Part shown: piece after piece, positions 57,200 to 64,000 of the stretch
Numbering within the stretch: the first letter of the stretch is position 1
Layout of the letters: the number at the start of each line of letters is the position of its first letter
Assembly (NCBI GenBank): GCA_050084515.1
Contig: CM114272.1
Span: 9,176,001 to 9,240,000 of the forward strand
Source of the DNA: Blasia pusilla
Taxonomy: Eukaryota > Marchantiophyta > Marchantiopsida > Blasiales
Direction of reading: 5' to 3'
DNA: 64,000 bases
Notes under the pieces: model-generated
What the model saw: the letters and a program-made list of their open reading frames with translations, nothing else
What the model was told of the DNA's origin: nothing
Database searches by the model: none
Translations under genes and position numbers: made by a program

Positions 57200-58330
57200 G
57201 GATGACTAGAAGAGATATCGCATGGTGAGTATGCATCTGCCACATTCATGTCCGCCAAGAAGGATGTGTCTGGAAACTAGATGGATAGGCGGATGTGTGG
57301 AGATTATCGACCTATTGATCGGCATATGAAGTTTGATAGGTATGCCATGCCCACTCTCGAGGAGATCTTTGATGCTATTGGGCATGCAAAGGTCTTTAAT
57401 TCATTGGATCTTTGAGCCAAAGTTGCCTATGAAATTGGAGGACACGAAGAAGACGGCATTTTTGGGCATCAATCCTCACGAGAAGGATTGTTTGTACTAG
57501 TGGTGGTTCTTACCATTTGGGTTAAAGAACGCCCCGAGTGAGATTCAGAGGGTCATAGATAGGATTTTGGTATGTGTTACATTGATGACATCATGGTCTT
57601 TAGCGCCACGGTTGAGGAGCACGAACAACATCTAGTGCAAGTTCTTCTATAACTAGATTGAGTACTTGGGTCACATGATATACTTAGATGACCTAGGTGT
57701 ATAGCAGACAAAGATAGAGGCTATCTCACGTATTCCACGCCTTATAGATGTGAGTTGAGTTTGTGCATTCATGGGATTGGCGAACTTCTATCGACAGTAC
57801 GTGAAGGGTTTTAACTCGATTGTGAAGCCACTAACCTTGCTGACCTAGGTGGACCACGAGTGGCATTGGGGGGATGAATAGGAGAGAGCCTTTGAACTAC
57901 ACAAGGATAGGTTGACGTTCACGCGCGTATTGAGGAGACCTATCAAGGGGCGTCCTTTCCAGTTGCAAGCTAATTAAATTATGTTAGGGCTATGAGTGGT
58001 GCTCACCCAACATGACAATGAGGATAGAGAGTTCATAGGAGCTTATGCTAGTCACTCAAACAATGTTGCATAGGTGTAGTTTAGCTCGTATGAGGATGAG
58101 TGCTAGGCTGTAGTGTGGGTTGTTGCGCATTTGAGGTGTTATTTAGTCGGAAACCCCTTATTACTGATCACCATACACTTAAGTGGCTGATGGAGTCTGA
58201 TAAGCTTATAGGGAAACTTGTGAGGTAGGCTTTGTTGTTGCAAAATTATGATTTCTAGGTGGTACGTAGACCTGAGACAATCAACCAGGATGCAAATGGT
58301 TTGAGCGGTAACCCATGCCCGAGTCCACGA
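57200..58330 (+). pseudogene. G3 reverse transcriptase and RNase H remnant
   Basis: RT pieces include EISHGEYASATFMSAKKDV-like sequence near 57210-57270, the GDYRPI region near 57300, LPFGLKNAP near 57510-57540 and YIDDI near 57575. RNase H pieces include QLQAN-like sequence near 57960 (HTDW decayed), SSYEDEC near 58085, ITDHHTLKWLMESDKL near 58160-58205 and QDANGLSGNPC (58286-58318). Stops and frameshifts occur every few tens of codons. Confidence 0.8.
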
Positions 58331-58339
58331 GATGCAATT

Positions 58340-59030
58340 GGAGCTTGTTGGCATGGAGAGAGTGCTGAGGAGTTGATGTCAGGATGGCAAGTGTCAACCT
58401 ATTTAAGCTTGTTGGCTATAGAGAGCCAGATTATTGAGACTTCAGCGGCGAGGTCTTATAGAGAGTCCGTAGTTTTAGAGGTCGGTGAGGAGGAGAGAGA
58501 TGGCCCAAATATTCACGAGGATGGATTAGTCTTGGAGTACCTACATATTGACATCATTCTATGCATAGTGGGTGCCATAGAGCGGGATTGGATCCTATTG
58601 CGAGCAAGACGGTTCCAATGGGAGGTGACACACATGTTGCGAGGTTGGGAGAGCGTGTAGTGCCGCATCCTTTGTAAAGAGCACGTTTGGTAGAGCACGC
58701 CCACGAGGAGTTGGGTACTTTAGAGTAAAGCGGACGTACAACTTACTCCAAATTCACTATAGGTGGTGAGCTATGCAAACTCATGTTCAACAACTTGTTA
58801 TCAAGAGTATGGTGTGTGATCGAGTCCAACCACATTTAGGTTATAGATAGAGTTTGGATTTTGCAAGATCTTTACCTTGACAGAGCGCCATAGTTGTTAT
58901 GTGTTGGTGATGGCCGAACACTTCTCCAAGTGGATAGAGTTGGTTGCATCGCTTGACAAAGCGAGTGAGGGAGTAGCGTATGCCTTTCTAGATCGAGTGT
59001 TGAGTCATTATGGCACATCATGTGCATTTA
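58340..59030 (+). pseudogene. G3 integrase, truncated
   Basis: A frame at 58259-58660 leads into the integrase N-terminus (DEDGLVLEYLH-like, RARRFQWEVTHMLR). The zinc region is decayed (EHAHEELG near 58690). The core survives at 58877: RHSCYVLVMAEHFSKWIELV then ASEGVAYAFLDRVLSHYGT. It stops at about 59028, where an inverted fragment begins. The second Asp, the Glu, the C-terminal domain and the PHD finger are missing in sense orientation. Confidence 0.75.
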
Positions 59031-59075
59031 TGCATATGGTCCTTCCGGACCATACCATCGCGTTGTTGTGTCGAG
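59030..59075 (-). pseudogene. Inverted gypsy integrase C-terminal fragment
   Basis: CATATGGTCCTTCCGGACCA on the plus strand is the reverse complement of the WKDHVRN coding region of the integrase C-terminal domain (compare G1 near 6803). It directly abuts the sense integrase core. Confidence 0.65.
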
Positions 59076-59410
59076 AGCTTTTCTTTAAATAAGGGCGGAT
59101 CTTCTGGTTGCAATAGTCGTTGATGTAAGATGAATTCTCTAATAAGTTATCATATTTAGTGTAGAATCACTATATACACTCTCTATTCTCTTACGAAAAG
59201 AATCACGAATAGCAGATGATCAGTTCTTCATAACATCTAACCCCAAAATTCCTAACTAGGACGTTTGTGTTAACTATTTTACACTTTTACACAAGAAAAA
59301 TCGCACAACTATATAATATTAAACCCTACTCGAGCAGGCCTATTTACATTCATAAATTGCTATATAAGGACATATAAAGTAAAATAGCCATACTTGCCTA
59401 AACATTTTTT

Positions 59411-59508
59411 CATTGTCTCCACAACCCTCTCCGCCGGTGCGTCTGCCTTGTGATGATCTCACGAAGTGGTACGGTGGTTAATCAGCGCCTGATTACACAT
59501 CTAGATCC
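59411..59508 (-). pseudogene. Inverted gypsy integrase core fragment
   Basis: The plus strand matches G1 (which lies on the minus strand) near 7310-7410: CCGCCGGTGCGTCTGCCTTG, TGATGATCTCACGAAGTGGT and AATCAGCGCCTGATTACACA. It is therefore an antisense piece of the integrase core between the second Asp and the Glu region. Together with the previous fragment it shows an inversion in or beside G3. Confidence 0.65.
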
Positions 59509-59515
59509 TAGTGTT

Positions 59516-60966
59516 GTCCTTCCATTGTATTTACTTCTATTGAGTGATCAAAGAAGCCAACTTTCTTCATTATTCTCTATCATAAATAGGTTCATATACT
59601 TTTCATATTTGCAATCTTATATGTTATGGTTTCCCATGGGTTCTATTACAACTTTTGCAGTGAACAAGAATTCAAGCAGACACACACAAAACTCACATAC
59701 AACATTTTAGAAACTATTGGCGAGGGTTACAGTCTGAAATTAATTCTTTGGATCATCCTCTCTTACAGATGCAAATATGGTGAGAGCCATTGCAGAAAAT
59801 GCGGCAAAATTGCACCTAAGCAATCAAGCTTTATGTGAGGAACTATTGTTGGCAAAGGATCAAAATCAAATCACGGAAATGCAACTATTACAACTATAGC
59901 ACAAAGTAGAGGTGTAGAGGAATCCACTAGAGAACTCATAGAAGTAAGGAGCGACTTACAACATTTACTCAAGGCTAATACTTTCTTTATGAGCCAGGTT
60001 GAGGAAGAATGTGCCAATATTCCTATTGTACACGCATTAATCGTTGCATTCAAGACTAAGTTCAACTAGTCCTATCCATGCGATTTATAAATAGTTCCTA
60101 TTAGGGAACTATGTTTGAAACTCAAGCCTTACAGTGAGAGTTTTTTTATTCCACCATACAAACATATTATGTACCACAATCGACAAATAAATTCCACGAA
60201 AATGGTGATTACATAATGTCCTTAATGGATGCAAGCAATGAACCTCAATAAGCTGGACACAAATTTACTACATAGTCAGATTCGCTCACAAGCTTTAATA
60301 TTTACTTGGATGAGCAATCTGTACATTAGTTGTCACTTCCTTCATTATATTAACCCCTTGCATCGTAAAATAACTTATGTAGCCAATAACTCTGAAAGTA
60401 ATAATATTCTTAAAAGTAAAAATATATTATCTACTACATAATAATATATGTTTTTCCACAACTAAAGAACAAACACAAAACTTATCTAACTTCCAAAAAT
60501 GTTTTTTTTATACAACTATAGAACAAAAAACTTGTCCAACGAATCTTTTCCATAGAAATTCCATTGTTATTTTACCATATTGTAGAATTTCAAGCAATCA
60601 ATTCCAGATGTTTTCTTTATAGAGCATTATAGATTCTATACTATGATACCCCTAGCATATGTGGGCCCACCATACTAGTTTTGAATTGTATGGAAAATGG
60701 CTAATACTATGAGACCAAATGTCAATAGAAACTTTGCCACCAATACTACGTTACCAAATGCGGATATAAATTCTACTCCAATCCTTAAAATAATATCGTG
60801 ATTGAAACGTAGCATTTCTTTTTTCTTTGCTTCCTTGTGATTTTTAGAATTAAACGTGGTTACCTCATTACTTATAATAACTTCCCATCCTTGAATTATA
60901 GTATAAATTCTTCCATGCTTAAAAGGACATATTTGAAATTCTCCTCTCATAACTTTCACTATATAA
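59516..60966. other. AT-rich intergenic DNA
   Basis: No gene recognised. Short frames at 59626-59838 (plus) and 60675-60959 (minus) have no family features. Confidence 0.5.
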
Positions 60967-61122
60967 TCTATATTTTCATTAGATATATGCCTCTAAGCAA
61001 TAGACACATTGCTAGTCGACACATGTCCTCTATGGTGATTTCCTATTGCAACCCATGCATTATCTTAGTAGTTAATCACATCGGACTAATATAGAGCTCT
61101 TCATTGCACGAACATCTACTAG
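60967..61122 (+). mobile_element. Non-autonomous Helitron-like element, copy 6
   Basis: 156 bp from TCTATATTTTCATTAG to CTAG, with A|T flanks. It contains CGACACATGTCCTCTATGG and CATTGCACG near the end, the surviving half of the family hairpin. It is aligned with the copy at 18279. Confidence 0.7.
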
Positions 61123-61648
61123 TTTCTAGTCCGCACAACTCGAAGGGGCATATTTGAAAAGATCCTCTTGCATTTTCCACTATCATGATTTGTATAATTT
61201 GGGAGGGATAGGGGAGGCAACCTCAAACCTAGGGTCGATGATGGGCCAAATTAACCACATCAACATCCCTGTAACGAATATGATCATATAGTTATATATG
61301 ATCCTCTCATAACTCTTGCATCTTCTTTTCAAGGAGAGGGGAGAGGTGGGTTAGATATATAGGAGGACGACAACTTTCCGATTGTTACCGTGTAGTAACG
61401 TCCTCCTCTTGTAAATTTGACAAGAGGAGGACGTTGAGGCTAAGTGGACCTTGAGATTGATAGAGAAATCTAAATGGCACTTGAACGAGAACTACATCCA
61501 TCTAGGTAAATATATGAGTAGATGTGGTGGAATCATTTGTAAATTCATGAGTTTATTGCAAATTCCAAGACTAAAAAAATGAGTCCGTTTATGGTAGACT
61601 AAGTGATCTTCGTGAAACTACAGTATGACTCTCCCATGTTTATATCTA
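61123..61648. other. Intergenic spacer with a perfect hairpin
   Basis: No gene. A perfect 16-bp inverted repeat lies at 61397-61412/61420-61435 (AACGTCCTCCTCTTGT, 7-nt spacer). Confidence 0.6.
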
Positions 61649-61831
61649 CTAGCGTAATGCCCGTGTGAAGATTTATAGTGTGGTGAGGGGCAAGGCATTC
61701 GTTAAATCCTTGGCCTACTAATTTAACTATCCTCTTAAATATGACACGTGTCAACACCATAGGAGGGTTGAAAGGACACGTATCAACACCGGATGAGGAT
61801 TCTCTAACCCATCCTCTTTTAATTATATAGA
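61649..61831 (-). mobile_element. Non-autonomous Helitron-like element, copy 7
   Basis: On the minus strand it begins TCTATATAATTAAAAGAGG and ends ...CACACGGGCATTACGCTAG, flanked A|T. The start matches copy 9 rather than copies 1-6, so this is a second subfamily. It carries two copies of a GACACGTGTC-like motif inside. Confidence 0.75.
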
Positions 61832-61850
61832 TGTCCAATTTAAACTCAAA

Positions 61851-61992
61851 TCTGTATTATTATTGCGGAGTGCCTTTTTAGCTTGAGATCACCTCTCCTT
61901 CCGACACATGTCCTTTCTAGCCAACGGGATAGTTCCGTGTCTAACCCAACAGGAGTTTAAAAGTCGTATAAAATAGAGCGGGCATAGGCTAG
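61851..61992 (+). mobile_element. Non-autonomous Helitron-like element, copy 8
   Basis: 142 bp from TCTGTATTATTATTGCGGAG to CTAG. It is a close relative of copy 2 (18279-18434), sharing TTGAGATCACCTCTCCTT-type sequence and CTAACCCAACAGGAG. The 3' hairpin has been lost (GAGCGGGCATAGGCTAG). Confidence 0.75.
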
Positions 61993-62062
61993 TACTTCTT
62001 GACATCAAGATGATCATTGTAATTACCACAACAAAAATCAAAGTAAGTGGGCATATCCTAAT

Positions 62063-62219
62063 CTATATAATTAAAAGAAGACAAAGTTTGAGGAAACCCT
62101 CCTGATGTCGACACCTTGTCCTATGAGGGCATTCACGCGAGTCATATTGAGACAGAGTTGAATTAAAAAAAGATAATAATTATTTTTTAATTACCACCCG
62201 TGCATATAACGGGCTCTAG
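62063..62219 (+). mobile_element. Non-autonomous Helitron-like element, copy 9
   Basis: 157 bp from TCTATATAATTAAAAGAAG to CTAG, with a clear 3' hairpin CCCGT-GCATATA-ACGGG and A|T flanks. It belongs to the same subfamily as copy 7 and lies in opposite orientation to it. Confidence 0.8.
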
Positions 62220-62904
62220 TTTCTAATATGCACAACTCCGAGGCATATTTGAATCACACATTCGTCCTCCATAGATTTAGTGGGGGTTTCAGTGGTTGTC
62301 GCCATGGCAATTTCCTCTCTGACCCGGAAACGAGGCATACGGGCAAAGCCCCTCCGGGATGGAACGTAAGGACACGGCGCCCCACACGAAAAGCGATCAA
62401 GTCCGTGGGAAAAGTTCCGAAATTGAGACGCCCTATTGCTATGATGTTTGGATTTCCCGTATGAGTTGTGGTTGCCTCACCTCTCCTGCAGTGTCAGTGA
62501 GTGAGCGAGCGAGCGAGCGAGCGATTTGAAACCTTGCCACCAAGATTGGTTTGGCGCTGCACATTGAGAACGTCGGGAGCACGATGGAGCGCTCCTAGCC
62601 GGTGCTGTGAGGAGCGAAAGGCTCATCTGCGGAGAGAGCGAGACGGAGGAGACTGGAGTGATGTGACAGATCGTTTCATCTAATGGTACGCTGATGGCGT
62701 GGAGGTCGTTTTAGTCGTTATCTTAGGGGATGTGTGATGATCCGGGTCAGGTAACTAGCGAGCGGCACACTGCCTTTTTCGTGAAGGTGTTCGTTTCTTA
62801 GAATTGTTAAGAGGAGGGGCAAATTTCTGCGGAGGGGATTCGAAATTTGGCAATTTTGCTCCGATCCATGAGTTGTTGGTTGTGCGTGTCGGAAGAGGAA
62901 AGAA
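62220..62904 (+). promoter_or_regulatory. Upstream region of the Rab escort protein gene
   Basis: Non-repetitive and more GC-rich than the DNA to the left, apart from a short (GAGC)n run near 62494-62522. It presumably holds the promoter and 5' untranslated region of the gene starting at 62905. No clear TATA box was picked out. Open frames at 62228 and 62501 have no known domain. Confidence 0.45.
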
Positions 62905-63785
62905 ATGTCGACGGATTGCTTGATTGAGCCAGACTCGTACGATTTAATAGTGTTGGGAACAGGTTTGCCCGAGTCAATTCTGGCAGCGGCGGTCGCAGGA
63001 TCTGGCCACACAGTCCTGCATCTCGATTCGCTCGATTTTTACGGAGCGCACTGGGCTTCCCTGCCTTTGTCACAGTTCTCCTCATGGGCAGCATCGGGAG
63101 GTTCCTTTGTAGTACCTCTGGCGGCTGGAACTCTCAGTGGTACAGGTTCGTCAGCTGTAGAGCAGGATCGTGAGGAGTTCGCACTTCCCAATGGTTCTGC
63201 GCAATTAACAGGGGTGGATCCGGGTACTGTAATTGACGGCGAGCAAATTACGGATGGTCCCGTGGATGAGGATGGGCATATTCTTACGAGCGATGTGGTG
63301 AGTGAGGGAAGAGAAGCCACAGGTGCACGAGATCTTAATGATTTAGGTTTAATGGCAATCAAAATGGATTATGAGCAATCAATTTATTCCGAGGTGAAAG
63401 TGGTTGAATACGAAGGCGTGTCCCTTGGTGCCTCCAGATACTATAACATAGACCTCTGTGGACCCAAGCTCTGCTTCTGTGGAAGTAATTTAATAAACTT
63501 GCTGATCAGATCGGGAGCTACCAACTATGTCGAATTTAAGGGTGTGGAAGCCAGCTACATTTGGACAGCGACGGGTTTATCTGCCGTGCCTTCTTCGCGT
63601 GCTGACATTTTCAAGGACAGTTCGTTGAGCCTTCCCGACAAACGCTATTTGATGCGATTCTTCAAGCTCGTGACGGAGTACGCCAGCGGAGAAAATTTGT
63701 CGAGTGGTGCTATCTCACCAGAGGATCTTGAGATTCCTTTCGTGGACTTTATGCAGCTTCAACATCTTCCAACTTCTATACAATC
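62905..63785 (+). CDS. REP: Rab escort protein (REP), first exon, gene continues beyond window
   Basis: The protein opens MSTDCLIEPDSYDLIVLGTG, with the dinucleotide-binding motif GTGLPES at residues 18-24. HLDSLDFYGAHWASLPL follows, typical of the Rab GDI/REP superfamily. An acidic insert (about residues 80-145) separates this from YNIDLCGPKLCFCGSNLINL and YVEFKGVEASYIW, the second conserved block. A family-like FVDFMQLQHLPTSIQS closes the exon. REP presents newly made Rab GTPases to geranylgeranyl transferase II for prenylation. The insert distinguishes it from shorter GDI. The exon probably ends at a GT near 63786 or 63796; after that the frame soon stops and family similarity ends. Later exons lie outside the window. 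Confidence 0.9.
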
Positions 63786-64000
63786 GTACAGAGCAGTACC
63801 TACTGGAGGCCATGAATTTTGGTGGTGGCTATTCTGCGTCCTTCTCCTGTCTTAGGTGATAGAAATCGCAATTGCTACCAGTAATCGCAGCCTTAGTCTA
63901 CTTACATGAGGGGCGCGGTTCGAACGCCGCAGCAGTTAGGTACTGTCTGCGTGGTTGAAGGCTTCTTCCGAATGGTAGTGGGAAATGGTTTGGAAGGTCT
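63786..64000 (+). other. Probable first intron of the REP gene
   Basis: REP similarity ends just before this stretch and no acceptor or further exon is recognised before the window edge. It includes GCGGTTCGAACGCC near 63916, a chance match to a tRNA B-box-like sequence. Confidence 0.55.

Larger units (their letters stand above)
49985..59080 (+). mobile_element. Ty3/gypsy element G3, degraded and rearranged
   Basis: A third member of the G1/G2 lineage. A decayed LTR and leader (about 49985-51410) follows G2 block B and leader (GAGAGAGAGCTTCTAGAGCTCA, TGAGAGAGT). A foreign 3.1 kb stretch replaces the capsid part. Then come gag zinc knuckles, gag tail, protease, methyltransferase, RT/RNase H and a truncated integrase. 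Stops are frequent and similarity to G2 is lower, so it is older. No 3' LTR is found. The end of the integrase is broken by inverted pieces. Confidence 0.8.

Noticed and set aside
63905-63935. tRNA-like B-box (GGTTCGAACGCC)
   Set aside because: No matching A-box at a suitable distance and no cloverleaf could be drawn, so it is not called a tRNA gene.

Overview
The window looks like nuclear DNA of a land plant, most likely a seed-free lineage (moss, liverwort, lycophyte or fern). The host genes have plant-type sequences and one is split by short GT-AG introns. Between them lie long AT-rich spacers filled with Ty1/copia and Ty3/gypsy retrotransposons and small Helitrons of the plant type (TC start, hairpin, CTAG end, A|T target). 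I cannot name the species from sequence alone.

Host genes. Three are recognisable: a complete eight-exon urea/H+ symporter DUR3 (19810-23668, minus), an uninterrupted N-terminal acetyltransferase catalytic subunit NAA10 (45955-46692, minus) and the first exon of a Rab escort protein (62905 to about 63785, plus; the rest is beyond the window). They are unrelated housekeeping or transport genes.

Mobile DNA. A decayed copia element (about 4.9-6.3 kb and 14.9-17.9 kb) was split by a minus-strand gypsy element, G1 (6303-14864). A second gypsy element, G2 (30322-40678, plus), is the most complete. A third, G3 (about 49985-59080, plus), is degraded, with inserted and inverted pieces. A 1.7 kb fragment, G0 (26539-28244), repeats the 5' end of G2. 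At least nine Helitron-like copies of 142-202 bp are scattered through the window, and four of them lie between 60.9 and 62.2 kb.

Main discovery. G1, G2 and G3 carry two domains that ordinary gypsy elements lack. Between protease and reverse transcriptase lies a cytosine-5 DNA methyltransferase domain, with motifs I, IV, VI, VIII, IX and X in canonical order in G2. It is partly deleted in G1 and decayed in G3. After the integrase, the pol frame of G1 and G2 ends in a PHD finger (C4HC3), which usually reads histone tails. The inferred order is Gag (two zinc knuckles) - protease - C5-methyltransferase - RT - RNase H - integrase - PHD. This is a mobile element carrying both a DNA-methylation writer and a chromatin reader. 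All copies here have frameshifts and stops, so they are fossils of that lineage.

Layout. 1-4.7 kb: AT-rich spacer with an AG microsatellite and a Helitron. 4.7-18 kb: copia with nested G1. 18-26 kb: Helitron, DUR3 and its upstream region. 26-30 kb: Helitron, G0, AT-rich spacer. 30.3-40.7 kb: G2. 40.7-46 kb: spacer with small duplications and a perfect hairpin. 46-48.5 kb: NAA10 with tandem repeats upstream, then two abutting Helitrons. 50-59.5 kb: G3. 59.5-62.3 kb: Helitron cluster. 62.3-64 kb: Rab escort protein gene start.
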